Virus record (IMG/VR): IMGVR_UViG_3300045920_000007
Span: 1 to 24,995 of that record
Reading direction: 5' to 3' (one strand)
Length of the DNA stretch: 24,995 bases
From: a virus
The position numbers were made by a program, and so were the translations under genes. Under the pieces are notes generated by a model. That model made no database searches. It worked only from the letters and a program-made list of their open reading frames with translations, and was not told where the DNA came from. Shown one piece after another: positions 14,101-21,985 of the stretch (positions within the stretch are counted from its first letter, which is position 1; each line of letters starts with the position of its first letter).

Positions 14101-15249
14101 GGCGATACCGACGAAGTCGAGCGGCTGTCGGGGGAAATCGCGAGGCTGACGCAGGAACAGGCCACGCTCAACCAAGAAATCCTGACAGTCAATAGCACCA
14201 TCGCGACGCAACGCGGGCTCCTCGATACGCTGAAGATTAGTTCGCAGGGCGCGGCCGATGCGCTCTCCGCGTCCGTCGGCGCGGCGTTCAGCAAGCTCGT
14301 CGATGCCGGAGTCCCGGTGCTCGATGTCGTTGACCAGCTCGAGCCGGTGGTGTCAGAACTCGGCGCGAGCTTCCAGTCCGCCGGGTTCGAGGGCAGTACG
14401 GCCTTCCAGCAATTGCAAGCCACTATGGCGCTCGCGAAGGACGAGATTGCCGGTCCTGCTATTACGGCCGTGACTGGATTAGGGAACGTCCTGGCCGGGC
14501 TGAGCAATACCGGGCTGCTCACGCAGGACATGTTCTCCGGACTCACTGGTCAGATTACGTCCACGTTCGGCACGTTGATTGCCGGCGGGGCCGACGGCGA
14601 GACCGCGCTTCGGCTCATGCAGGATCCGTTGCAGACGGTGTATGAGCTCTCGCAGGAGTTCGGGTTTGCAGTGGATGAGAGCACGCAGGCCCTCGTGGAG
14701 CAGGCGAAGGAACAGGGCATCGTCGGGGAGAAGTTCAAGTCCGTCCAGAAGCAGATGCTGGATGCGACTAACAAACTCGTCTCGGCGATCGAACGGCTCG
14801 CGAATAGCTTCACCGGATCGTTGGCTCGCCAGGCCGAGGCTGGCGCACGCTCCGTGCAGCGGTCCCTGGATGGCATCGAGGCCCCGTCGCTGACGATTGA
14901 GATTGACTATAGCGACCCAGGGTTTACGCCGAATGTCTCCGGCGGGGAATATCCGGAGTTCCAGCACGGATCGGGAGGCATCCGGAACTTCGGCACGGGC
15001 ACGCTCGCGATGCTGCACGGTCGAGAAGCCGTGTTGACCGAGCATCAACTCAATCGAGTCGGAGGGCGGAACAGCAAGGCCGTCGTCGTCAATCTGTCCG
15101 TGGAGCCGCACTTCCACGGGGTGTTCACCAACGATCCGGTTGGGTTGCGAACGGTCTCGCGTGACGTGCTCGCGCCGCAGCTCGTCTCCAGCCTGACGCG
15201 CGACGATGCCGGGCTCGTGAAGGCCATCAAGAAGGCGATCGGGCGATGA
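11104..15249 (+). CDS. Tail tape measure protein (TP901 core type)
   Basis: This 1381-residue protein is the longest gene here and sits directly after the chaperone genes. The N-terminal part (residues about 1-380) has the TP901-type core. It includes VGAQMQAVGSGLTKTLTVPL, NFDEAMDEIRAGTGATGEEL, and the IADLSTRTGLSGQPLETLA and FGAPMRALGFSFEQTAALMG blocks. Hydrophobic segments follow at about 378-475 and again near 774-810, as expected for a protein that may enter the host membrane during DNA ejection. A coiled coil lies at about 966-1040 with TQELRETEKRLIDLALAQDK. The end carries GTLAMLHGREAVLTEHQLN, a common tape-measure C-terminus. The rule of thumb of about 1.5 angstrom per residue suggests a tail of roughly 200 nm. 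Its stop overlaps the next ATG. Confidence 0.95.
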   Translation: MAAVIGSLRAELSATVAKFEKDLGKAADAVRDASKRLTVVGNDWRKVGAQMQAVGSGLTKTLTVPLAGLGVAAARVAVNFDEAMDEIRAGTGATGEELDRLGHSFRNVFAKVPNEIQDVSRAIADLSTRTGLSGQPLETLATQMLNVSRLTKTSIGDAIAATTRVFGDWSVATNQQSQSLDYLFRVSQNTGIGFNRLSELVVQFGAPMRALGFSFEQTAALMGKFEKEGVNLETVMSGLRFALGKFAASGREPAQAFAHVTRAIQQAKTESEATQIAFENFGRRAAVDISRAVIEGRFNIEDLVRTLQTSKDTINDAARDTLSFGERWRLASHQIQAAIEPLGTRLLDVLEGLQPAIETGAKVLASLVEGFSNLPRGTQVAIIGIAGFAAALGPIVFIGGQVVSSVSAIVLAFGKAGFAARALVGLLTGASGLVGGLKATTVAIEGASLASKGLLLGLGGVVSILAGGALLVGLKQYLDLKNKLDTPSKSGQFLPGLTDGLGNAKAAAEDLKKGLVDITQTVQQIGPKVSVSAKTLGEFGKSAESAAAALGEGLGEAAYVSEEALKKAKKSAEEFKEALADVTSHGGSFHDILKTINAETVEAIAFYLRHGAAVNKLAVVYGLTEAQIEAVADQLRFQESVIKQSSKSFVQLGVDVSAAARHAEQFREQFRGLTRDNIIAAESVDYVSQVFDQNRRAVGASTNVLQDVGEAAQRAGEKFHELRQEVEDASNFSFAKLASAFSDALGDLNRVFEAAFEGGGGLLGAIQSIGTRITADVLGLIPVVGGALSKFAGAIVSGLKKIGDLFSTSPGEDVVKSVRTWGIKISEELGNSIAETAKTIFRGNRRVAEVFRLGDIIDAAGGIDDKNVKQLLARFRDVFVFVSGGMMTSAQGAKVLDDNFQAFANHFLANSKLISKELVEIIRLNDEWGTKSKAIQDFVSGQLTTTVIPGLQAFTGATRTASGAIAENEGTLKGLTQELRETEKRLIDLALAQDKAAEKGDTDEVERLSGEIARLTQEQATLNQEILTVNSTIATQRGLLDTLKISSQGAADALSASVGAAFSKLVDAGVPVLDVVDQLEPVVSELGASFQSAGFEGSTAFQQLQATMALAKDEIAGPAITAVTGLGNVLAGLSNTGLLTQDMFSGLTGQITSTFGTLIAGGADGETALRLMQDPLQTVYELSQEFGFAVDESTQALVEQAKEQGIVGEKFKSVQKQMLDATNKLVSAIERLANSFTGSLARQAEAGARSVQRSLDGIEAPSLTIEIDYSDPGFTPNVSGGEYPEFQHGSGGIRNFGTGTLAMLHGREAVLTEHQLNRVGGRNSKAVVVNLSVEPHFHGVFTNDPVGLRTVSRDVLAPQLVSSLTRDDAGLVKAIKKAIGR

Positions 15250-16088
15250 GGTTTTCGCGGCCGAGTGACCGGCTCTCGCCGACCTGGACGCTGGCGACTG
15301 GCACTGCCCAGACTGGCTACGACGTCGGCAACCTCAACACGACGCTCGCCACGATCGATCCGAGCCTGCCCTGCTGGATTACTGGCACGCAGATCCGTGT
15401 CACGGCAGACCTTGGATCCGCCTTCGAAGTCACAGCCGTGGCGCTCGTCAATCACACGTTCGACGCCGGCCTGCAAGTGCTGTTTCAGATGAACAGCTCG
15501 AACAGCTTCGGCTCCCCCCCGGTCAGCGAGGCGTTTACGGTGCCCACGCACTACGAGAACGGCTACGCCTGCAACGCGTTTGTGGACCTGGAAGCCGCGA
15601 TCCCTGTCGCTGGCAATCGGACGTATCGGTGGATCTCCGTCGCGAATCCGTCACAAGCGAACAGCGCAGAAGTGGCCATCGGGGAGATCTGGGTCTGCGG
15701 ATCTGGCGGATGGCGTCGTCTGACGCCCTACGATATCAGGCACGAATACACGATCCGCAACGGTCATCTGGTGGTCTCCCATCGGAGCGTCAAGGGGGTG
15801 CATACCCGCTATGACGTGGGCGCCAGAGACAATCGATCGTGGGCGGTCGCCGTGGGCACGGACCAGACCGGGCTTGAGCAATTGCTCGAGTGGGAAGATG
15901 ACGCGCGACATCCTGCCTACCCGAGTCTGGTGTCGCTGGACGAGGCGAGCAGCAACCAGCGGGATGCCGAACCACGGATCGTGATCGTGACGGAAGCGCT
16001 CGAGTCACGGTCACTGCATCACGGCGTGTTCTATACGGTCGAGTTCGCTCTGCAGGAATTGGGCTTTGGGGAGCCCATCCCGGTATGA
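15246..16088 (+). CDS. Distal-tail-like structural protein
   Basis: This 280-residue protein starts in the tape-measure stop codon (ATGA). This is the standard place of the distal tail protein, which joins the tube to the hub. The N-terminal half (residues about 20-130) is beta-rich, with QIRVTADLGSAFEVTAVALV and LFQMNSSNSFGSP. That pattern recalls a discoidin/galactose-binding jelly roll, a fold used for sugar or protein contacts. The middle block RTYRWISVANPSQANSAEVA and the step AIGEIWVCG continue it. The C-terminal half has YDIRHEYTIRNGHLVVSHRS, RSWAVAVGTDQTGLEQLLEW and VFYTVEFALQELG. A carbohydrate-binding role in host attachment is possible but unproven. The family is assigned by position and fold pattern, not by a strong motif. 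Confidence 0.7.
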   Translation: MRFSRPSDRLSPTWTLATGTAQTGYDVGNLNTTLATIDPSLPCWITGTQIRVTADLGSAFEVTAVALVNHTFDAGLQVLFQMNSSNSFGSPPVSEAFTVPTHYENGYACNAFVDLEAAIPVAGNRTYRWISVANPSQANSAEVAIGEIWVCGSGGWRRLTPYDIRHEYTIRNGHLVVSHRSVKGVHTRYDVGARDNRSWAVAVGTDQTGLEQLLEWEDDARHPAYPSLVSLDEASSNQRDAEPRIVIVTEALESRSLHHGVFYTVEFALQELGFGEPIPV

Positions 16089-16104
16089 GGACTAGACCGA
16101 CTCC

Positions 16105-19100
16105 ATGACGCAACAATTCATCGCGGGCCGGTCGTATGCGGCGGCGGGCAACGACGGCACGGTGAACGGGTTTACGTGCCCGTTTGCGGGCGGGCTTCAG
16201 TCCTGGCTCTCGACCGAGGGGCCGGCCACTGTCCGCGTGATGCGCGATACCGTCTGGGACGGCTTCACGTTTGCGCGGAGTGTGGCGCCAGGATCTGGGA
16301 TCTCCGTCGCCTATTACGTGCGCGTCAACGCGAGCACGGACACGCTCATCGTCACGCTGGATGACACGAACTACACCGGGGCCGCGTCCTCGGTCTCTGT
16401 CTCGTTGACGGAAGGCGATACCGTCTGCGTGAAGCGTGTCGCGACTGGAGGGACTCCAGCGGCCGGCGATACGCTCTGGTCGTTCATGCAAACCGTCAAC
16501 AGCGTTGACGAAAGCTGGTACGGGTGGCAGGAAAATACCGCACGGAGCACGACTCGTAGTTGCGGCCCGTTCAATGCTCAAGAGGATGGCTGGAACATCG
16601 TGGTCGGAAATTTCCTCAGCCTGATTCCCGTGGCTGGCGATTTGACCGAATACTACATCGGGGATCTCTCGGCGGCGCCGGGTGTTGGGAAAAGCTGGGA
16701 GATCGCGGTCTACATGGGCGGCGGAGGACTGCCGACGAAACAGGACGGAACCGGCGGCACGGTGGACACGGTCGAAACTATCGCGGACGCGGCCGTCAAT
16801 GTTCATTGGACCGGCACGCTCCCGCTTGTGGCGACTGACCTGCTGGCGATTCGCACGACGCCCTCTGGGTCTCCAACCTCAACCACGATGCCGGGGGCCG
16901 TGGTGTTCAAGGCCTCGATTCCCGGCCAGTCTATTTTCTGCGGCGGTCGGAACAGCGCGAACAGCGGATCCTCGGTCACCTACAGCGGGAAGGTTGGTTC
17001 GTCGGTCGGCGTCTGGGACACCACGGAAAGCGACGTCGAGCATCTCGGCCCGCAGACGCCCTACACGCTATCCGGCCTGATGGTGTATTTGAATGCCGCA
17101 CCAGGTGCTGGCACGAGTCACACCATCAGCGGGCGAATCAACGCGCTCGATCCGTCGAACGGGCCGAGCGTCACGATTGCAGACACCAGTCAGGGGCCGA
17201 CGTCCGATACCCGCAGCATGCAATTGCAGCCTGGCTTGCGCTGGGCGCTCAAATCGACGCCGGCCAATTCACCAAATGCCAGGAACGTCTATTGGGGCAT
17301 CGGGGCGACGGTCGGATCGTGTTCTGGAGGCGGGCAAATCGTTGTCGAGGCCGATCCGCCAGATGGCGAAGAGTTCACGGGCACCCTGATTGATTATCGG
17401 GCCTGGGTGGAACTCTCATTCGATGACCAGATTCGACAATTGGGGATCGATGCCCTGAACGTGCTCGCCGGTCGGACGCTCCCGTTGGTGATTGAATACG
17501 GTGACATCGAGCGTCATCTCTCCGGTCGCAAATCGGCCTATCAGATGGGCTCCTGTGTCTTGCGTGTGGACGATTCATCACGACTGCTCTCGACGCTCGA
17601 AGCGGCACAGGCCACGCAGTATTGGTACAACCGTGAAGTCACGATCTACCTCGCATCGAAGGCCACCATTGAGGCCAACGGAACACCGCACGTCTTGATG
17701 CGTGGATTGTGGCGCGGGTTTTCGACCTCTGGTTTATCGGCCAGCATCACCGTCAGTGACATTCTCGGATCCGAGTTCTCCCCGTTCAATCTGGAACGCG
17801 AGATTCCGGATCGGGTCATCGACGTGACGACGTTCGGCACGACCTGTCCAGAAGCCTCCCGCGGATTGCCGGTGCCGATCATCTACGGTCACCATTCCGA
17901 CCGAGCCTTGACGAGCGGCAATGCGGTCTCGAGTGTCGTCGCCGGACAGCCCGTGGCGCCGCTGTCGGCGCCGACCGGCGTCTCGGTCAGTCTCGTCTCT
18001 GGCACCCCCACGAACGGACACAATGGGCGGCAGTATTCCTATGCCGTCTCGTTTACCGTGAACGGGCTCCACACGGAATGGTCTGTCGTGGTGGCGCAGC
18101 CGAATACGCCGACGACGGTGAATCAACTGAGCTGGAACACCCCTCCGGCCGGGACGTCAGAGATCCACATCGCGCGTGGCTGGTCCCCCAATTTCCGGCA
18201 CACATTCGCGTACGTCTCCACGAACGAACACAACCCGTCATACACTGGGATCTTCAGTCTTCCAGCCAACTCGACCTCGTTTATAGATTATTGGCCTGAC
18301 ATTGAGGAGCGTTCGGCTGATTCCTCTGATGGCGTCTGGACGCTGTCCGGTGCGCTGCAGAATTTTGTGGTCTACGTCTACGCTGAGCGCGCGGACGGGA
18401 CATTCAGTGCGCCTGGCATCTCGAATTCAATCTCGATCGCGCCGATTCTCGAGGGCCCATCGTCCAGTCGCGTCAACCCACAACGCGATATCACGTTGAC
18501 GTGGTCTGCCTATACCGGAGCGGTCAACTATCACCTCCTGGTGTATATGGACTGGTGGGCGAACACGAGCGGGACGTATTCGGCGTATCACATCGTCCCT
18601 GGCACCTCGACGTCCTACACGGTCCCCGTACCTCCGAGGGGCACGGTTGTCTCGGTGTCACTGCCCGTGGTCACGGCGATTCCAGCGGGACGGATCCCCA
18701 CCATTCATGTCGGCGAAGAGGACATCGGTGGCACGCTGTATCAGCGGTTGCTGGTGTGCGGTCATGCGATCCAGCACATTGAGACGATCTATGAGGAGGT
18801 GCCGTCCCAGACGCCGCAACTGCCAGGGACTCCACCGCTCCCTCCAGTCTGGCAGCCGATACCAGTCAGCGTGTTTGGGGCAACATGGCTCGCGCCGGGG
18901 TTCGCTGGCTGGCCGTTTGCCACGACGTATCGTGATCTAGCCGGCCAGTGGTTCACCATCATCTATACGACACTGAATCCCCCGCCGCCGACGCGCGTGG
19001 ATCTGTGTGCGATCGAGGATGTGGGCGATTCGAGCGGGAACACCATCAAGGCGTCCACGCGGGTTGTGAATCATCTGTTCAAGAATTGGTTCCTTCCAGA

Positions 19101-19983
19101 CGCGAATACCAGTTACCGGTCTGGATCCTGGCTCTCCCCGAAGACCTTTGACAATGGGGATCCTGTCGTCAATACGCAAAGCCTCTCTGACGTGGAGACG
19201 ATCCAGGTGGCTCGGATTGGTGGCGAAGGCTATGAGTTAGCCGTCTACATCGGGGCGTTTATCTCGCTGCGTGACGTGCTCGGGCGGGTCTACGAAAACG
19301 CCAACATTCGGATCGGACAGAACCAACACGGGCAGGTATTCTTCTGGGATCTGGATGAGTGGCAGGACACCTCATCGGCTCGAGTGGTCACTGACGTCCG
19401 CGATATCGTCGCCGAAACTGACATCGACCGGCGCCTCGATGAGATGGCGAATCGCTGGATCTTCAGTTGGGGCTATCGGCCGTCAGATGGCAGTTTCGAC
19501 ACGCCGACCGACATTCTCGATGACACGACCGCTATCGCGAACAATCGCGACGTGGTGGCCAAGGGGCAGCGTGAGTTCTTTTACGTGAATCATCAGGCGT
19601 CAGCCTATGACGTGATTCTGCGTGAGCTCATCTGGGGCAGTGAACCGCCGCGCTACGTCCGAGTGACCTGCACACTCCGTCAGGTAGCGGTGAAGATCGG
19701 TGACGTGATTGTCGTCACGGATTATCAAGGGGTTGGGGCGGCCGGCTGGAACGGGCGGCGCCTGGCCGTGTTGGGGATGATCGTGCGGTTAGGCAGTTTG
19801 GACGAGGCTCCGTCGGTCGTGCTCGAGTGCGTGGATATCGAGCGGATTCTGACGGATCTCGTGGTCCGCGTGCCGGCTGGCCAGCTGTCGTTCACCGGAC
19901 AGACGCCGTCGAGCCTGGCGATTGCGAGTATCGCCGGGACGCTGTCGTTTACCGGACTGGCGCCAACCGTCATTCGGACGTAA
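16105..19983 (+). CDS. Large tail hub / fibre protein with fibronectin-type modules
   Basis: This 1292-residue protein follows the distal-tail-like gene by 16 nt. Residues 1 to about 420 are beta-rich and low in charge, with many Gly, Ser and Thr, as in fibre or receptor-binding regions. At about 450-590 a hub-like part contains LPLVIEYGDIERHLSGRKSA and MRGLWRGFSTSGLSASITVS. Two fibronectin-III-like modules lie near 617-731 (starting APTGVSVSLVSG) and 779-850 (ITLTWSAYTGAVNYHLLVYM). From about 960 to 1255 the sequence has the look of baseplate hub or Tal-type domains, with YVRVTCTLRQVAVKIGDVIV. It ends with a doubled motif AGQLSFTGQTPSS / AGTLSFTGLAPTV. It probably forms the tail tip and contacts the host. 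Hub and fibre functions seem merged in one chain. Confidence 0.82.
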   Translation: MTQQFIAGRSYAAAGNDGTVNGFTCPFAGGLQSWLSTEGPATVRVMRDTVWDGFTFARSVAPGSGISVAYYVRVNASTDTLIVTLDDTNYTGAASSVSVSLTEGDTVCVKRVATGGTPAAGDTLWSFMQTVNSVDESWYGWQENTARSTTRSCGPFNAQEDGWNIVVGNFLSLIPVAGDLTEYYIGDLSAAPGVGKSWEIAVYMGGGGLPTKQDGTGGTVDTVETIADAAVNVHWTGTLPLVATDLLAIRTTPSGSPTSTTMPGAVVFKASIPGQSIFCGGRNSANSGSSVTYSGKVGSSVGVWDTTESDVEHLGPQTPYTLSGLMVYLNAAPGAGTSHTISGRINALDPSNGPSVTIADTSQGPTSDTRSMQLQPGLRWALKSTPANSPNARNVYWGIGATVGSCSGGGQIVVEADPPDGEEFTGTLIDYRAWVELSFDDQIRQLGIDALNVLAGRTLPLVIEYGDIERHLSGRKSAYQMGSCVLRVDDSSRLLSTLEAAQATQYWYNREVTIYLASKATIEANGTPHVLMRGLWRGFSTSGLSASITVSDILGSEFSPFNLEREIPDRVIDVTTFGTTCPEASRGLPVPIIYGHHSDRALTSGNAVSSVVAGQPVAPLSAPTGVSVSLVSGTPTNGHNGRQYSYAVSFTVNGLHTEWSVVVAQPNTPTTVNQLSWNTPPAGTSEIHIARGWSPNFRHTFAYVSTNEHNPSYTGIFSLPANSTSFIDYWPDIEERSADSSDGVWTLSGALQNFVVYVYAERADGTFSAPGISNSISIAPILEGPSSSRVNPQRDITLTWSAYTGAVNYHLLVYMDWWANTSGTYSAYHIVPGTSTSYTVPVPPRGTVVSVSLPVVTAIPAGRIPTIHVGEEDIGGTLYQRLLVCGHAIQHIETIYEEVPSQTPQLPGTPPLPPVWQPIPVSVFGATWLAPGFAGWPFATTYRDLAGQWFTIIYTTLNPPPPTRVDLCAIEDVGDSSGNTIKASTRVVNHLFKNWFLPDANTSYRSGSWLSPKTFDNGDPVVNTQSLSDVETIQVARIGGEGYELAVYIGAFISLRDVLGRVYENANIRIGQNQHGQVFFWDLDEWQDTSSARVVTDVRDIVAETDIDRRLDEMANRWIFSWGYRPSDGSFDTPTDILDDTTAIANNRDVVAKGQREFFYVNHQASAYDVILRELIWGSEPPRYVRVTCTLRQVAVKIGDVIVVTDYQGVGAAGWNGRRLAVLGMIVRLGSLDEAPSVVLECVDIERILTDLVVRVPAGQLSFTGQTPSSLAIASIAGTLSFTGLAPTVIRT

Positions 19984-20007
19984 ACCATGGCGCGGAAAGG
20001 CGATGAG

Positions 20008-20280
20008 ATGGCCGAGGAGAATGGCTACGGTGTCAGGTTCGGGCCACCGTGGATTCAGGCGTTACTCCGCTGGGGCCCGACAGCGGCGATCGCGGGATTT
20101 CTCGTCTGGTTTCTGGCTGGGACGATGGATACCAGAATGTCCGCGATGGAGCGCGCGATCCAACAGCACATGATCGAGTCGGCACACGATCGGGCGGAAC
20201 TGCGCTACATCATGCAGCAAATTTGCTGGAACACGGCGAAGACGGAAACGGAGGCCCGGTCATGCGGTCTAAAGCCCTGA
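20008..20280 (+). CDS. Small membrane protein with one transmembrane segment and a helical tail
   Basis: This protein is 90 residues from ATG 20008, chosen because GGAAAGG (19994-20000) precedes it by 7 nt. The in-frame ATG 19987 gives a 97-residue form but has no ribosome-binding site. A hydrophobic stretch WGPTAAIAGFLVWFLAG forms one membrane segment near the N-terminus. The C-terminal half (MDTRMSAMERAIQQHMIESA) is helical and would face one side of the membrane. Small one-pass proteins after the tail genes are often holin-like or lysis-related, but no endolysin is recognisable nearby, so the role stays open. It overlaps the next gene by 19 nt. Confidence 0.72.
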   Translation: MAEENGYGVRFGPPWIQALLRWGPTAAIAGFLVWFLAGTMDTRMSAMERAIQQHMIESAHDRAELRYIMQQICWNTAKTETEARSCGLKP

Positions 20281-20651
20281 AGATCGTCGCCTTGCCATTC
20301 GTGCTCGCCGCGGGCCTCTCGGCGGTGCAGACCTCCCCGCCAACCGTGGCCGGGATGTATACCTGCGCCGGCACCGACGCACACGGGCGCGCCTATCGGA
20401 GCACGCTGGAGATTGCCGCGCATGTCGAAGGCTACGCCATGCAATGGGGGCCTGCGAGACCGCCAGTCGTCTTTGGTTTCGGGATTGTCCATCGCGCGGT
20501 ATTAGCGGCGTGGATCGTGGACACCGGTAATGCCGTGGTGGGCGTGGTGGTCTACACGATCGCTCCGGACACCTTGGAGGGCACCTGGACGGCTGGGGAC
20601 GGGCGCACGCACCCGGAATCCTGCCAGCGCGACTGGTTGCAAGCCGTATGA
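20262..20651 (+). CDS. Secreted small protein with signal peptide, fibronectin-binding-protein-like repeat pattern
   Basis: This protein is 129 residues from ATG 20262, preceded by a perfect GGAGG at 20250-20254. The in-frame ATG 20049 would shadow the membrane-protein gene. Residues 1 to about 25 (MRSKALKIVALPFVLAAGLS) form a signal peptide with a basic start and hydrophobic core, so export is likely. The mature part shows GMYTCAGTDAHGRAYRSTLE, AMQWGPARPPVVFGFGIVHR, VVGVVVYTIAPDTLEGTWTA. This Y-x-C/G-x-G-x-Y-x-G, then G-x-G, then YxI, then L-x-G-x-W spacing is like the small bacterial family often labelled fibronectin-binding protein. In a phage it could alter the cell envelope, help lysis or exclude other phages. 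The function is not shown by the sequence. Confidence 0.72.
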   Translation: MRSKALKIVALPFVLAAGLSAVQTSPPTVAGMYTCAGTDAHGRAYRSTLEIAAHVEGYAMQWGPARPPVVFGFGIVHRAVLAAWIVDTGNAVVGVVVYTIAPDTLEGTWTAGDGRTHPESCQRDWLQAV

Positions 20652-20803
20652 CGCCTGACGAACGTCTGCGAGAGATTCAACGGCTCGAAATCCGCCTGAT
20701 CCAATTACTGGGCGACGCGCGTCAAGTGGTGGGTCAATTGGACGAGGCGATCCACAAGCTGGCCGACGAATTGCGGCGGATGCTCGAACCAACGGAGAAG
20801 TAG
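20648..20803 (+). CDS. Small coiled-coil peptide
   Basis: This 51-residue protein starts at an ATGA overlap and begins MTPDERLREIQRLEIRLIQL. Leu and Ile recur at heptad spacing throughout, with many Glu and Arg and no Cys or Pro after residue 3 until near the end. That predicts a single amphipathic coiled coil. No family is recognised. The close overlap with the secreted-protein gene and the next gene suggests it is translated. Confidence 0.6.
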   Translation: MTPDERLREIQRLEIRLIQLLGDARQVVGQLDEAIHKLADELRRMLEPTEK

Positions 20804-20805
20804 CG

Positions 20806-20973
20806 ATGCACGACGAGACGCAATGGCAGCCCGCCTCAAACTGGCGGCAGTGGTGCCAGTTCTGTTGCGCGGTGGGCTGTGTCGAGTTTCAGGCCGGGGT
20901 GTTCTGCTGCAGGAAGTGCGGGCGAACCTGGAAGCCTGATCCTCCGCGCGAGGAAGACGACCACTCGGTATGA
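20806..20973 (+). CDS. Zinc-ribbon mini-protein
   Basis: This is a 55-residue protein from ATG 20806, with GGAG at 20794-20797. Six Cys include the pair patterns WCQFCC and FCCRKCGRTW, giving a CxxC ... CxxC arrangement that would bind one zinc. The chain ends in an acidic tail (PREEDDHSV). Small zinc ribbons can bind nucleic acid or partner proteins. The exact role cannot be read. Three nt separate it from the next gene, which is also a zinc ribbon. Confidence 0.62.
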   Translation: MHDETQWQPASNWRQWCQFCCAVGCVEFQAGVFCCRKCGRTWKPDPPREEDDHSV

Positions 20974-20976
20974 GGG

Positions 20977-21159
20977 ATGCCGCCGCCTCTCATTCTGGTC
21001 TGCCAGCATTGCGCGGCGTCCGTCCTGGTGCGCCGTGGGGCGCTCCCGACGACCTGTGCCATTTGTCTCAAGGAGGCCAACTGGCGCGTGACGGAACCGG
21101 CGGAACTCACCCGCTGGGACCGGTGGATGTTGCGCTGCTTGGGAATCAATCCTGACTAG
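20977..21159 (+). CDS. Zinc-ribbon mini-protein
   Basis: This is a 60-residue protein from ATG 20977. The first half has VCQHCAASVLVRRGALPTTC and AICLKEANW, so two CxxC pairs (CQHC and CAIC) about 15 residues apart form a classic zinc ribbon. The second half is helical (WDRWMLRCLGINPD). The upstream TGAGGG gives only a weak ribosome-binding site, so coupling to the previous gene is likely. Function is unknown. It may be a nucleic-acid-binding or adaptor protein like its neighbours. Confidence 0.62.
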   Translation: MPPPLILVCQHCAASVLVRRGALPTTCAICLKEANWRVTEPAELTRWDRWMLRCLGINPD

Positions 21160-21172
21160 TAACAATCTGGTC

Positions 21173-21985
21173 GTGATTTCAGACACGCATTGCGGTTGCC
21201 GGCTGGGGCTCTGCCCGCCCGATCCGATACGCTTGGACGACGGCGGTTTCTATCGCGCTTCTGAACTCCAGACCGAAGTGTGGGCGTGCTGGCGTGACTT
21301 TTGGGATGTGTGGGTGCCGATGGTGACCGAGGGGGAAGTCTACGACCTCGTGCACAACGGCGACGCGATCGACGGTGTGCCACATCAAGCCAAGACGCCC
21401 ATCAGCCACAACATGGAAGACCAACTTCGCATTGCGGAGGCCGCGCTCCGTCCAGTCGTGGAGCACTGTCAATCGCGTGGAGGGCGCTACTACCATATCC
21501 GAGGCACCGAGGCGCACGTCGGGAAGTCGCAGGAATACGAGGAGCGGCTTGCGCGGACGCTCGGGGCGATTCCCAACAGAGTCTCTCAATACGCGCGTCC
21601 GGATCTGTGGATCCGCGTGGGGCAGTCGCTCGTCCATCTGCTTCATCACATTGGCACGACCTCGAGCGCCGCGCACGAAGCGTCAGCCGTCAATGCTGAA
21701 CTGACGGCAGAATACGTCGAAGCGGCACGCTGGCGCCGGGAGCCGCCGGACTTTGTCGTCCGGTCGCATCGTCATCGGTCCATTGCGGTGGATATTGACT
21801 CCAAGAAAGGCACGGCGGCCGGGATCGTCACGCCAGCCTGGCAGGGCAAAACGCCCTTCGCGTGGAAGGTGGCCGGGGCGAGACTGGCCGAGCCGCAATT
21901 CGGCGGGCTGCTCATCCGGCAGAGCAAGAAGACCCACTACTACATGCGGAAGGTGTATACCGTGGGCCGGAGCGAAGAGGAATAG
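21173..21985 (+). CDS. Calcineurin-like metallophosphoesterase
   Basis: This 270-residue protein starts at GTG 21173. No ATG lies upstream in the frame before a stop, and the family normally begins with the first metal motif almost at once. Motifs are in order. ISDTH has the D and H of D-x-H at residues 4 and 6. HNGDAID has D64 and D67 of GDxxD. GTEAH (111-115) stands where GNHE/D is usual. HHIG lies at 158-161 and SHRHRS (198-203) stands where GHxH is usual. Phage versions with a GTEAH block exist as I remember them. It would hydrolyse a phosphoester, possibly a nucleotide or nucleic acid, with two metal ions. The substrate cannot be told. It is followed directly by the next gene. Confidence 0.85.
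   Translation: MISDTHCGCRLGLCPPDPIRLDDGGFYRASELQTEVWACWRDFWDVWVPMVTEGEVYDLVHNGDAIDGVPHQAKTPISHNMEDQLRIAEAALRPVVEHCQSRGGRYYHIRGTEAHVGKSQEYEERLARTLGAIPNRVSQYARPDLWIRVGQSLVHLLHHIGTTSSAAHEASAVNAELTAEYVEAARWRREPPDFVVRSHRHRSIAVDIDSKKGTAAGIVTPAWQGKTPFAWKVAGARLAEPQFGGLLIRQSKKTHYYMRKVYTVGRSEEE

Noticed and set aside
15790-16806. Open frame of 338 codons on the - strand across the distal-tail and hub genes
   Set aside because: It is low-complexity, Arg/Pro/His-rich sequence opposite real genes, and it crosses a gene boundary without any start signal.
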